From Spirochaetota bacterium (GTDB lineage: Bacteria; Spirochaetota; Spirochaetia; Treponematales; Rectinemataceae), in the NCBI GenBank assembly GCA_029265255.1, contig JAJUJQ010000004.1, positions 114,397-178,396 of the forward strand: 64,000 bases of DNA, given 5' to 3'. Positions within the stretch are counted from its first letter, which is position 1. The number at the start of each line of letters is the position of its first letter. The position numbers were made by a program, and so were the translations under genes. Positions 41,701 through 49,473 of the stretch are shown piece after piece. The notes below the pieces were generated by a model. The model was given only the letters and a program-made list of their open reading frames with translations. It had not been told where the DNA came from and did no database searches.

Positions 41701-42381
41701 GAGACGAATGGGTTGAAACAGGCTCTGGTCAGCTCCGGTTACGCGGTTCATGGCTGTCATGATACTGACACTGCGTTCCGTATCCTCGAAGAATGCGCTC
41801 CAAACATCCTGGTTCTTGCAGGACAGAACGTTCAATTTCTCAACGCGCTCGACACCATCTCTTCAAAGACCGTAATACCAATACTCTGCATATCTCGATT
41901 GTTTTCAGATCAGTCGTTTGAAAAAGAGGTGATGTCAAAGCCACATGCAAGCCTTCTCAATTTTAGTGACCTGTTTTTACCTGGCATTGTTTCGAGAATC
42001 AGCACGCTTATCTCCAGAGATGAACAGCCGGGAGCAACAACCAGCCTTCTTGTCATGAAGGCTATTTTCTATATGAATCGAAATTTCAGAACTCATATTT
42101 CGCGCTGGAAGCTTTGTAATGCTGTCAATGCAAGCGAGGACTATCTCAGCAGGATTTTTCATCAATATAGTGGAATCGGCATGTGGGATTATCTGAACAG
42201 GCTCCGGATCACCCATGCGATCGACCAGTTGAAATCGACGAGCGATACTATTAGCGAAATTGCGGAACGGTGCGGTTTTCAGGACCAGGCCTATTTTTGC
42301 AGAGTGTTCAGGAAATTAACGGGTACGGCACCGACTGGAATCCGCAGTGGTGCGGGAGGCAATGTCAGAAAAGTACAATAA
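38707..42381 (+). CDS. LacI-sensor / degenerate histidine kinase / AraC hybrid regulator
   Basis: About 1224 residues. Residues ~30-330 resemble a LacI-type sugar-binding domain without its HTH; ~490-610 GAF-like; ~625-640 LLARVSGELQKPAAAI is an H-box in which the phosphoacceptor His is replaced by Gly; ~740 onward a weak HATPase-like region; ~985-1090 a receiver-like fold without the phosphorylatable Asp (VLAGQNV); ~1117-1224 an AraC HTH (two helix-turn-helices, ending FCRVFRKLTGTAPTGIR). A one-protein sugar sensor and activator seems likely, with the kinase parts structural only. The start is uncertain: 38707 has AAAGG, 38659 has no ribosome site. Six repeat copies lie inside. Confidence 0.8.
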   Translation: MGIHEKTAEKADHTGADKGCGKLDTQMRVAFLLASIHTGAAKRIWTELFRVCHRDRIILYVFPGGRLNAPESHEFMRNKIFHCIKKENFDGAVSWASTLSGYVAEKDVEAFHSSVIDIPLVTFGLKFEHAPCVHIDTYNGMKELVFHLAKKHEKRKIAYIGGPSAHSSAEARHRAYRDALKTLGLAFDPRLEVLNNSWDQGEYAAVELLDHRKLIPGNDFDALCAASDLLLFDAVQVLQRKGYVIPKDVALGGFNDSEESYLLSPTLTTVNMPFAKQASQAFKSLKRILSGHLTEDDAFLGTKLVIRQSCGCHIDSVRLVESTKRKIRFRTKLCPPNQSISSMRGIPDEDDLLHQIEQIARKKMQINAEKAGNMAEELLASFYASLSSDQRPGFLDVLDVMLNQAILEGREISAFQDIITLIHGHFRKMAGGSTTKCEEHGQEEDPKEVIIHQARILVSDAEKRKSNYQSWKERKIEHAINCFNQDLLCATDVAFLIKSAQRWLFSIGIHSCHIVMYHSEEENLYCGGYSREKLLIPEFSSGDIVPCIHFPARKILPEHLAPVKAGVHIMLPLYDRSTSIGYAVMGTEHIDPSLVEEIRAQLSSALRGVLLFREATLLRIRAEKAERIKTELLARVSGELQKPAAAIAETIRTLVNKKEIQGNSYVIESMEKIHQLAVSQQHLIHTLLELSRAQAEDLPVHASLFSMKDLFSDIIDLCSRELSGVPMVNGPLFDGMPLLFGDRARILQVARILISILISHFDGILLGVFQSILPSGVSIDLSITTSSVPNVDYIAQISAAIGKEERYVSSAFSIPEFELELELARRLMYLNHGRIDFFTEEQTVGFHITLPYLAASSITTENEPEFSTAEISILNGEPLFVNEGEDDKLCPRSRINMTTILSASWNEDVPRLVYADLSSLNSEQAQILARLFESNNKNRCRFYLAFGDRGLQNQQTDSMHNEVPSFSGLQLDDLVRYLRQKSQKGTVLFLISQDVFPEETNGLKQALVSSGYAVHGCHDTDTAFRILEECAPNILVLAGQNVQFLNALDTISSKTVIPILCISRLFSDQSFEKEVMSKPHASLLNFSDLFLPGIVSRISTLISRDEQPGATTSLLVMKAIFYMNRNFRTHISRWKLCNAVNASEDYLSRIFHQYSGIGMWDYLNRLRITHAIDQLKSTSDTISEIAERCGFQDQAYFCRVFRKLTGTAPTGIRSGAGGNVRKVQ
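39701..39712 (-). repeat. 12-mer repeat copy 5, exact
   Basis: Antisense in the hybrid regulator; read as LCP after the sensor domain. Confidence 0.85.
40461..40472 (+). repeat. 12-mer repeat copy 6, one mismatch
   Basis: GGGGACAGAGCA; read as GTEH at the end of the GAF-like part. Confidence 0.7.
40927..40938 (+). repeat. 12-mer repeat copy 7, one mismatch
   Basis: GGGGACAGAGCA; read as GDRA in the HATPase-like part. Confidence 0.7.
41062..41073 (-). repeat. 12-mer repeat copy 8, AGGG variant
   Basis: Antisense in the hybrid regulator; read as SSVP. Confidence 0.75.
41369..41380 (-). repeat. 12-mer repeat copy 9, exact
   Basis: Antisense in the hybrid regulator; read as KLCP in a charged linker. 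Confidence 0.85.
41545..41556 (+). repeat. 12-mer repeat copy 10, one mismatch
   Basis: GGGGACAGAGGT; read as GDRG in the hybrid regulator. Confidence 0.7.
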
Positions 42382-42429
42382 TCCGACGGAATTGTTTTCG
42401 CTAATCCGATAGAATTAGTGTAGGTAACC

Positions 42430-43392
42430 ATGGAAGAGACATCTGCTGTTCTTCATGTCGAAGGTGACAGACTGCATTCTGGACGCAGGCCAGCCGGAGG
42501 TCGCTGGCTTAGAAGGTATGGACCGATATATCTCCTTGCGTCGGTATCTCTGATCTATTTTTTTATTTTCAAATATATTCCAATATGGAACGCCCAGATT
42601 GCGTTCAAAGATTTTCAGGCACTTGAAGGGGTTTGGAAAAGTCCTTGGACAGGTTTTGCGAATTTCAGAGAATTTGTCCATTCCTATTATTTCAGCGAGC
42701 TGCTCAGAAACACCATTCTGTACAGCATTGGGAAGATGCTATTTTCAATTCCCGCTGCGATTTTCCTGGCTTTGGCAATCTATGAATGCCGAATTCATGT
42801 ACTTCGAAAAACCGTTCAGACTCTTGCGTATCTGCCGCATTTTCTTTCGTGGGTCATCATGTACGCTATCCTGCTTTCTCTGCTATCGCCCTCAAATGGA
42901 GTGATCAACGATATCATCAAAATGCTAGGAGGACAGCCGATTTCATTTATGACCGAAACTAGGGCCTTCCCATGGATCGTTATTCTTTCCGACACATGGA
43001 AGGAAATGGGATGGAGCGCGATAATTTTTCTGGCCGCGCTTATGGGAATCGACCCGACCCTTTTCGAAGCAGCGATGGTGGAGGGGGCGACTTCTTGGCA
43101 GAGAGTCAGGTACATCACCCTGCCTTCCATCGCACCGGTTATCGTCATTGTATTTCTTTTGCGTATTGGAACAATTCTGGATGCGGGCTTCAATCAGATA
43201 TTCATGCTCTATTCATTGCCTGTCTACAGTGTGGCGGACATCATCGATACATGGATTTATCGGCAGGGCATCCTTGAATTCCGATTTGGGCTGGCAACGG
43301 CGGTCGGTCTTTTCAAGGGTTTTTTCGGCATGATTTTGCTGATCGTCTCCAACCAGCTGATCAAGAAGCGGACGGGATCAGGGCTTTACTGA
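42430..43392 (+). CDS. ABC sugar permease (LplB/YtcQ-partner type)
   Basis: 320 residues, six helices. EAA loop EAAMVEGATSWQRVRYITLPSI. The YFFIFKYIPIWNAQIAFKDF opening is typical of the LplB class that imports plant polysaccharide oligomers. Follows the hybrid regulator by 48 bases and precedes its partner permease by 16. Confidence 0.93.
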   Translation: MEETSAVLHVEGDRLHSGRRPAGGRWLRRYGPIYLLASVSLIYFFIFKYIPIWNAQIAFKDFQALEGVWKSPWTGFANFREFVHSYYFSELLRNTILYSIGKMLFSIPAAIFLALAIYECRIHVLRKTVQTLAYLPHFLSWVIMYAILLSLLSPSNGVINDIIKMLGGQPISFMTETRAFPWIVILSDTWKEMGWSAIIFLAALMGIDPTLFEAAMVEGATSWQRVRYITLPSIAPVIVIVFLLRIGTILDAGFNQIFMLYSLPVYSVADIIDTWIYRQGILEFRFGLATAVGLFKGFFGMILLIVSNQLIKKRTGSGLY

Positions 43393-43408
43393 GCGAGGGA
43401 GAAGAGAA

Positions 43409-44293
43409 GTGGCCAGTACTGTCAAGCTTTCGAAATCCGACAAAGGATTTTATTTATTTATAAATATTTCGCTGGCATTTATCTTTCTTATGCTTATTGT
43501 CCCGATATGGAGTACCATTACGCTATCATTCAGACCAAATGATTTTATCGGGACAGCTTTGGAGGGTATGTTTCTACCTCCCTGGAAATGGTCGACCGCT
43601 GCCTATCGGTCGCTTCTGGGGCATCGATCGTTTTTGCTTTCTGCGGTTAATAGCTTCAAGATTTTTTTTGAAGGAGTGGCCACAGCACTTTTTCTGACAG
43701 TGCCGCTTGCCTACGCACTTTCGATCAGGAATCTACCAGGCCGGCGGTTTCTCTATGTGTTCGTCATCATTCCCTATCTCTTCAACCCTGGCCTTGTGCC
43801 TAATTATCTGCTGGTAACCAGACTCGGGCTGGTAGACAAGCTTGCTGCAGTATTTCTTCCTGGAGCAGTAAGTGTCTACAACACGCTAATTATGAAAAGT
43901 TTCTTCGAATCGCTCCCGGAAGAGCTCAAGGAATCGGCCCGGATCGATGGCGCCTCCGAATTGACCATTCTGATGAAAATCGTGCTCCCGCTTTCCAAAC
44001 CGATCCTGATGACTATCGGTCTATACTATGGGGTTCATTTCTGGAACGACTTTTTTAATGCGATGTTGTACATCAATTCGAGCAAGCTTCAGCCACTGCC
44101 GATTCTGCTGCGTAACATTCTCATCGCTTCTGGAATGAATGAATATGTAGAAGCCACAGCTTTCGGGGAAGCACCGATCCAGGCGATCAAAGCTGCAAGT
44201 GTTTTCCTCGCTGCAATACCAATGTTGGTAGCATACCCTTTTATTCAGAAATATTTCGTCAAGGGGACGATGCTGGGGAGCATGAAGGGATAG
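43409..44293 (+). CDS. ABC sugar permease (LplC/YtcP type)
   Basis: 294 residues, six helices, starting with GTG after GGAGAAGA. EAA loop ELKESARIDGASELTILMKIVLPLSKPIL. Second half of the heterodimeric permease. No ATPase gene is nearby; importers of this class commonly share an MsmK-type ATPase encoded elsewhere. Confidence 0.93.
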   Translation: MASTVKLSKSDKGFYLFINISLAFIFLMLIVPIWSTITLSFRPNDFIGTALEGMFLPPWKWSTAAYRSLLGHRSFLLSAVNSFKIFFEGVATALFLTVPLAYALSIRNLPGRRFLYVFVIIPYLFNPGLVPNYLLVTRLGLVDKLAAVFLPGAVSVYNTLIMKSFFESLPEELKESARIDGASELTILMKIVLPLSKPILMTIGLYYGVHFWNDFFNAMLYINSSKLQPLPILLRNILIASGMNEYVEATAFGEAPIQAIKAASVFLAAIPMLVAYPFIQKYFVKGTMLGSMKG

Positions 44294-44345
44294 GAGGCCG
44301 TTGCTTTGCTTGGATCGCTTTATCAAGAGATTTTTCACTGGATTG

Positions 44346-44357
44346 AGGGACAGAGCT
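44346..44357 (+). repeat. 12-mer repeat copy 11, AGGG variant
   Basis: Intergenic, about 30 bases before the binding-protein start and just ahead of its ribosome site. Confidence 0.75.
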
Positions 44358-44388
44358 TGATTTGAACAATAGAGCAAGGAGGTAGAAC

Positions 44389-45942
44389 ATGAAAAAAGCC
44401 ATTCTGGCACTTATCGCGGTCGGAATGCTCATGGCGATCGTCGGAACAGTGCAGGCGCAGGCAGCAAAACCGGTAACCATCGAGCTGTGGTATGGAGCAG
44501 CGATTACGGAAGCTGGCCCTCCGCCTGATGACTGGGTGGTTTATAAAATCGTGCGCGACAAGCTTAACATTGACTTGAAAATCACCGCGCTGCCGTCAAG
44601 CGAGAGTGATCAAACGACCAAGATTCTTGCTGCCGCCGCCGCCAACCAGCTTCCAGATCTCTTCATGGTGCAACGGACGCCATGGCTCAAACTGATACAG
44701 CAGGGGCTCGTGGCGGACGTGGACGATATGTACCCGCTTATGCCGCATCGCGCTCAGAACTATTTCAATGAGGACAGCCGCGAATTTACGACGGTAAAGG
44801 GAAAGAGCTTCGGGCTCGCATTTCCTGGTGCGCTTCAGAAGAACGAAGGCCTTGTGATACGCAAGGATTGGCTGGATCGTCTCGGACTGAAGATGCCGAC
44901 GACCATCGATGAACTCTATGATGTGTGCTACGCTTTCACCTTCAGAGATCCCGATGGAAACGGAAAGAATGACACCTATGGATACGGAGCTTTTGTAGAG
45001 CTTTTTGATCAGGAGCAATTTCTCGGAAGGCGATTCGATCCGATCATGGGTGCATTTGGTGTCGCTGGGACATGGAATATGACGAAGGACAACTTCGGCC
45101 TCAATGTGAAGAAGCCCGAGTATTTCAATGCACTCATGTTCGTTAGGAAAATGGTAGAGGGCAAGGTCATAGATCCTGATTGGCCTGTATATAAAAAAGA
45201 TGATTTCAGAGCTGCCTGGAAACAGGGAAAATTCGGCATCATGAGGGAGCAATTTGCGGCTCTTGCAGCTGCAGCCAATTACGCACCATTTGACAAGAAT
45301 TTCCCCAATGGTGAATGGGTAGCTCTGCCACCACCCAAGGGACCAAGCGGGAAGAGTGCAACTGGAATCGTTGACGCGAATTATCGTATCTATGCGGTAT
45401 CTGCCAAAGCCGCGAAAGCAGGAAAAAAGGAAGCGATTGCCCGTCTTCTCGACTGGATGGCAACGGATGAGGGGTACAGGCTTATCGGATGGGGCGTTGA
45501 GGGAGTGAATTATTCATTCGATGAAAATGGCAATATTTCCGACAAAGGTGTTCCTGCCGATACGAAATTCTCTTCGCCCAAAGGTCAAACAGTCACTCAG
45601 CTCCGCAATATGGTCTTCTATAACAGCGATATGGAACTCATTTCGCGCTATCCTTATTTTACGAGCATCAATGGTCGAAAGATTGGGCCACTCATGTATC
45701 TGCCTAAATTCCAGTCATTCCCCTGGATTAATGTCACTGGAGCCGGGACCATCATGCCTCCTTCAAATGCGGGAGATCTGCTGCGATTCATCAATCAAGG
45801 TGTTCAGGAGTTTGCCTTGGGGAAGAAGCCCCTGACAAAGGAGAATTGGGACGCATTCATTGCTCAAATGGACAAACTGGGAGCGGCCGCGTGGGAAAAG
45901 GCTGCAAGAGCACAGATGGAAGAGGATGGATATTTGAAGTAA
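44389..45942 (+). CDS. Extracellular oligosaccharide-binding protein (LplA/YtcQ type)
   Basis: 517 residues. Signal peptide MKKAILALIAVGMLMAIVGT ending VQAQA; no lipobox Cys. Long family-1-type binding protein; the family calcium-loop-like segment DPDGNGKNDTYGYG is seen around residue 185. Ribosome site AAGGAGGTAGAAC. Together with the two permeases it imports pectic oligomers, judged from the neighbours. Confidence 0.92.
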   Translation: MKKAILALIAVGMLMAIVGTVQAQAAKPVTIELWYGAAITEAGPPPDDWVVYKIVRDKLNIDLKITALPSSESDQTTKILAAAAANQLPDLFMVQRTPWLKLIQQGLVADVDDMYPLMPHRAQNYFNEDSREFTTVKGKSFGLAFPGALQKNEGLVIRKDWLDRLGLKMPTTIDELYDVCYAFTFRDPDGNGKNDTYGYGAFVELFDQEQFLGRRFDPIMGAFGVAGTWNMTKDNFGLNVKKPEYFNALMFVRKMVEGKVIDPDWPVYKKDDFRAAWKQGKFGIMREQFAALAAAANYAPFDKNFPNGEWVALPPPKGPSGKSATGIVDANYRIYAVSAKAAKAGKKEAIARLLDWMATDEGYRLIGWGVEGVNYSFDENGNISDKGVPADTKFSSPKGQTVTQLRNMVFYNSDMELISRYPYFTSINGRKIGPLMYLPKFQSFPWINVTGAGTIMPPSNAGDLLRFINQGVQEFALGKKPLTKENWDAFIAQMDKLGAAAWEKAARAQMEEDGYLK

Positions 45943-45955
45943 ATCATTCATAAAT

Positions 45956-46005
45956 AAGGCCGGCAATCCAATCCTCCTGAAATGGGAAAGATGGTTGCCG
46001 GCCTT
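45956..46005 (+). other. Hairpin after binding-protein gene
   Basis: AAGGCCGGCAA pairs perfectly with TTGCCGGCCTT, 28-base loop, 13 bases after the stop; no U-tract. Same arrangement as at 29282-29330 in the other importer, so probably an mRNA-protecting or partial-termination hairpin. Confidence 0.65.
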
Positions 46006-46041
46006 AAGGTCTCTGCGTGTCGAATCATTTGGACATTCTCG

Positions 46042-46053
46042 GGGGACAGAGCT
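46042..46053 (+). repeat. 12-mer repeat copy 12, exact
   Basis: Between the binding-protein gene and the preferred GH105 start, followed by seven Ts. Confidence 0.85.
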
Positions 46054-46091
46054 TTTTTCAATGCGGTTGTGGAACGAGGAAAGGGACTGGC

Positions 46092-47243
46092 GTGGAATGT
46101 GAGCTGTATCTGAAGCTTCTTGAGAGCGCGCTAAAGACTGCAGAGGCATCCGTTCGGAGCCTTATGCAGCATCAGAAGCTGCGATGGAATTACGAAACTG
46201 GATTCATGCTGGAGGCATTGTTTGAAGCGGCCGAATTGACAAATAGAAATGATTTGCGCGGACTGGCAGCAGAATGTGTCGATTATCTGATTGATGCCAA
46301 TGGCAACATTGCAGGATATACAAAGGAAGAATATAACCTTGACCAGATTGAGTCTGGCAAGACGCTCTATCGAATGATAGGGGACAGAGCTGGTCAAAAA
46401 TATGAAAATGCCTTGCATATGTTGATGAGCCAGCTCGAATCACATCCAAGGACGCAATGCGGTTCCTTCTGGCATAAAAAGATATATCCATGGCAGATAT
46501 GGCTTGATGGATTGTACATGTTTGGCCCTTGGTATGCGAAATATTCGAGACTGTTCGGTAAACCTGAATTAATGGAAGACCTTCATACGCAAATCCGGAA
46601 CATTAGGCAACATCTCAGAGATGAACAATTAGGCCTTTATTTTCATGGATGGGACGAATCCGTCCAGCAGCTGTGGGCGAATCCGAAAACAGGTCAATCT
46701 CCCTGTTTTTGGGCGCGAGCCATGGGATGGCTTACTATGGCGCTGATCGACATATGGGAAATTGCAGGAGGATCGATTTCCTGGGGGACAGAGCTATCTC
46801 TCATGATCATAGAACTGGCAGCTTCGATCTGCCGGTACCAGGATCTGTCAGGTATCTGGTATCAGGTTCTAGATAGGGCAGGGGAGAATGGGAATTATCT
46901 TGAGGCGTCTGCCAGTGCTATGTTTGCATATTTCCTGGCCAAAGCGATTCGCTTGGGCATTTTGCCCGAAATCCCCTATGCCATAGCGCATGATAATGCG
47001 ATGGAAGGGTTGGTCAGCAAGCTGACCTATGAAGATGAGCAAGGGAAGCTTCATGTAGCTGGGATCTGCAAGGTGGCTGGTCTTGGTGGCAGCCCCTACA
47101 GAGATGGATCTTTTAGCTATTACTGTAGTGAGCCGGTTGTCGTTGACGATTTCAAAGGGCTCGCGGCGATGATTATCGCAATAGTGGAATCAATGAAATT
47201 AAAAGGTGTGAAAGTGCTCAATAATCTTTCTATGGGACATTGA
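46092..47243 (+). CDS. GH105 unsaturated galacturonyl/rhamnogalacturonyl hydrolase
   Basis: About 383 residues. (Alpha/alpha)6 barrel with WYQVLDRAGENGNYLEASASAMFAY and RDGSFSYY, the YteR/YesR signatures. Releases unsaturated uronate from oligomers, feeding KduI. The GTG at 46092 follows GAGGAAAGG; a GTG at 46017 would give 25 more residues and would read the repeat at 46042 as GQSF. No signal peptide: intracellular. Confidence 0.9.
   Translation: MECELYLKLLESALKTAEASVRSLMQHQKLRWNYETGFMLEALFEAAELTNRNDLRGLAAECVDYLIDANGNIAGYTKEEYNLDQIESGKTLYRMIGDRAGQKYENALHMLMSQLESHPRTQCGSFWHKKIYPWQIWLDGLYMFGPWYAKYSRLFGKPELMEDLHTQIRNIRQHLRDEQLGLYFHGWDESVQQLWANPKTGQSPCFWARAMGWLTMALIDIWEIAGGSISWGTELSLMIIELAASICRYQDLSGIWYQVLDRAGENGNYLEASASAMFAYFLAKAIRLGILPEIPYAIAHDNAMEGLVSKLTYEDEQGKLHVAGICKVAGLGGSPYRDGSFSYYCSEPVVVDDFKGLAAMIIAIVESMKLKGVKVLNNLSMGH
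46380..46391 (+). repeat. 12-mer repeat copy 13, exact
   Basis: Read as GDRA in the GH105 gene. Confidence 0.85.
46784..46795 (+). repeat. 12-mer repeat copy 14, exact
   Basis: Read as GTEL in the GH105 gene. Confidence 0.85.
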
Positions 47244-47264
47244 AGAAGATTTTGATGCGTTTGT

Positions 47265-47276
47265 GGGGACAGAGCA
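47265..47276 (+). repeat. 12-mer repeat copy 15, one mismatch
   Basis: GGGGACAGAGCA in the gap between the converging GH105 and HAD genes. Confidence 0.7.
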
Positions 47277-47319
47277 TTGATACCTCGATACCTCGGTTCC
47301 TTATTCAGTTATATCTTTT

Positions 47320-47970
47320 TCAGGGTAGCAAGATTTCAGGGAGCAAATAGATATCACGGACACCATCCACCAATATGCCACTCATGCCCTCATTCAATGC
47401 GGGGGCGATATCGATATCATAGCGATCTCCGATCACAATGCAGTCTTCGGGATGACAGCCCGATTTCTGCAGGATGAGCTGGAATGGCTCAGGATCCGGT
47501 TTAGAGGTGTGCGCGTCATCAAGGCCTACAATAGTCCCAAACAGAGCAGCAATTCCAAGCGTGGCAAGGCTTGCTACTCCAACCGAATGTGGATTGTTTG
47601 TCAGCAATGCCAGCTGAAACCGTGAAGCTAGTCGCGCAAGAGCTTTTTGCAATTCGATATCGGGATGAAGCCATTTTTCAGGAACAATAGTATCCTTTCT
47701 CCATTGAACAATGAGCGATTCAGGAATGCCGAGCGCTCTGAAAGCATGGGCGAGGCTCGTTTCCCTACCTAATTTCTTTTTGAGAATGGACTTCTGGATA
47801 ATTGCTATGTCCCTGGCCTGCTCGAAAGAAATATTTCTATACTCAGCAAGCTTCTGTATCTGGGCACTCTCCTGATATTGAATGTAGTCGGGATTATGAT
47901 ACAGAGTTCCATCCAAATCGAATATAAGATATCCAGATCGTCCGGCTCGTGGGCGAAGGAAAAGCTTCAT
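47320..47970 (-). CDS. HAD-family hydrolase (pyrimidine 5'-nucleotidase type)
   Basis: 216 residues. Motif I FDLDGTLY, motif II LLTNNP, motif III Lys in SKPDPEPF, motif IV IVIGDRYDIDI. The start overlaps the prs stop by ATGA, so it is probably coexpressed with PRPP synthetase; a role in nucleotide or phosphosugar dephosphorylation is inferred. Confidence 0.88.
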   Translation of the reverse strand: MKLFLRPRAGRSGYLIFDLDGTLYHNPDYIQYQESAQIQKLAEYRNISFEQARDIAIIQKSILKKKLGRETSLAHAFRALGIPESLIVQWRKDTIVPEKWLHPDIELQKALARLASRFQLALLTNNPHSVGVASLATLGIAALFGTIVGLDDAHTSKPDPEPFQLILQKSGCHPEDCIVIGDRYDIDIAPALNEGMSGILVDGVRDIYLLPEILLP

Positions 47971-49316
47971 GACCTGTCGGCAGCTCCATAGGGGACGATA
48001 TCATCACTGGTATTTGCAGCTCTGTCCCTCTGATCTTGCACTTCGGTCGGTGTGATCGATGCCTTTGAGCCATATGTCGACATAAGTTTGCGTTTGATTA
48101 GACGAGCGACGACATCTCTGTTGTCAAGGAGAGAACTTAGGGATCGATGATGATGGAGCAGACTTATGATCTGAGCAAAAAGCCCAGTCACATCACTCTG
48201 GATATACCATTCCTTTTTAAGAAGTTCATTGTGGTATATTGCGTTCGTGCCAATGATGCGATAGAAAAGACCCTCTTTATACGCTGCCTCAAAATCGTCG
48301 ACCGCGGTTCCAGAGAAAAGTGGCAGGCTTACAGCGCAAATGACTTTTGTAGCACCCTGTTCCTTTAAATATCGCATAGCTTTGATCAATGTGCCGCCTG
48401 TACCGATCATGTCATCGGCCATGAAAACAATCTTATTTCTGATGTTTCCCAGCAAACGTATTTCGCTTATGTTGGAGTCTGAGGCATTTCTGCTTACTTT
48501 GGAGTAATCTCGCTCTTTATACAGGAGAGCTAATGGTTTTTGCAGGGCATTGGCGTAGAATTTATTTCGGTCTACAGCGCCAGTATCGGGAGCCAATACA
48601 ACCATGTCGTCTTTTGCGATATCTACGATTGACATAAGTTTATCGATGATCTGGAAAGATGCATGAAGGTTTTCTAGCCTTAATCGATCAAAAGCGTTTT
48701 CAATTTCCTTGGAATGGATATCAAGTGTAATGATTCTGTTGACACCAAGGCTCTCCAGCATCTTGCCAATTCTTGCTGCGGTGAGTCCCTCTCTTCCTTT
48801 CTTCTTGTGCTGTCTTGAATAGGGATAAATAGGGAGGACGAGATTTATTTCAGCTGCGCCTGCCTGCATCGCTGCATCCACTGCGACAAAAAGGTTGAAA
48901 ATATGATCATTGACCGAAAGGCTTTTTTGAATGGTTCCGTCGTTGAACGAAACAGGTTGGTGATTCTCTATATCCTGGAAAATATAGATATCGCGTCCGC
49001 GGATCGATTCAAGAATCTCGGTCTTGATTTCTCCATTCGCGAACCAGGTATGCCTCACATTGATCTTGAATTTTGGAGGACGATAATGGTCAGTCGAACC
49101 AGGAAGGAAAAGCATGCCTGTGTTGCAGTCGTTTGCAAAATTGATTTTACGTATTACCAATTCAGGAGTAATATGATAGCGGTTTGCGATAGCCTGGGCT
49201 TTTCTTTCGAATCGTCGTTTATATATTCCAGTCAGCTTCTTGATCACCTGGTTGGTGAACACTTCTGCTCCTGGACATGCGATAATACCCAGATGGGTGG
49301 GGTCGGAGTAGCTCAT
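47967..49316 (-). CDS. prs: Ribose-phosphate pyrophosphokinase (long form)
   Basis: 449 residues against ~315 in the classic enzyme. Makes PRPP from ribose 5-phosphate and ATP. Seen: the NGEIKTEI block, YPYSRQHKKKGREGLTAARIGKMLE, ITLDIHSKEIENAF, and the PRPP loop VFMADDMIGTGGTL. Extra length lies in the first ~100 residues and the C-terminal tail. The start at 49316 follows GGAAGGCGCTGC; a longer open frame upstream is the antisense of xdhC and is rejected. Confidence 0.92.
   Translation of the reverse strand: MSYSDPTHLGIIACPGAEVFTNQVIKKLTGIYKRRFERKAQAIANRYHITPELVIRKINFANDCNTGMLFLPGSTDHYRPPKFKINVRHTWFANGEIKTEILESIRGRDIYIFQDIENHQPVSFNDGTIQKSLSVNDHIFNLFVAVDAAMQAGAAEINLVLPIYPYSRQHKKKGREGLTAARIGKMLESLGVNRIITLDIHSKEIENAFDRLRLENLHASFQIIDKLMSIVDIAKDDMVVLAPDTGAVDRNKFYANALQKPLALLYKERDYSKVSRNASDSNISEIRLLGNIRNKIVFMADDMIGTGGTLIKAMRYLKEQGATKVICAVSLPLFSGTAVDDFEAAYKEGLFYRIIGTNAIYHNELLKKEWYIQSDVTGLFAQIISLLHHHRSLSSLLDNRDVVARLIKRKLMSTYGSKASITPTEVQDQRDRAANTSDDIVPYGAADRS
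48018..48029 (-). repeat. 12-mer repeat copy 16, AGGG variant
   Basis: Read as RDRA near the C-terminus of Prs, in the tail beyond the catalytic core. Confidence 0.75.
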
Positions 49317-49377
49317 GCAGCGCCTTCCATAAAGAAAAGAAATAGTGTTGAATGCAAATTGAAGCTTGGCTGTTTTC

Positions 49378-49383
49378 ATTATA
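49378..49383 (-). promoter_or_regulatory. -10 element upstream of prs
   Basis: TATAAT on the minus strand, 62 bases before the prs start; the -35 side is weak. Confidence 0.35.
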
Positions 49384-49473
49384 ACCTGAATGGGCCAGAA
49401 TGAATAGATTGAGAGGATGGATTTTGTCGGGAATGCGACAATATGTACTATTGCTGTGGATAGGGAGAAAGCA

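Noticed and set aside
43550..43560. GGGACAGCTTT in the second permease gene
   Set aside because: Would need a two-base deletion relative to the motif; a single such case is not evidence.
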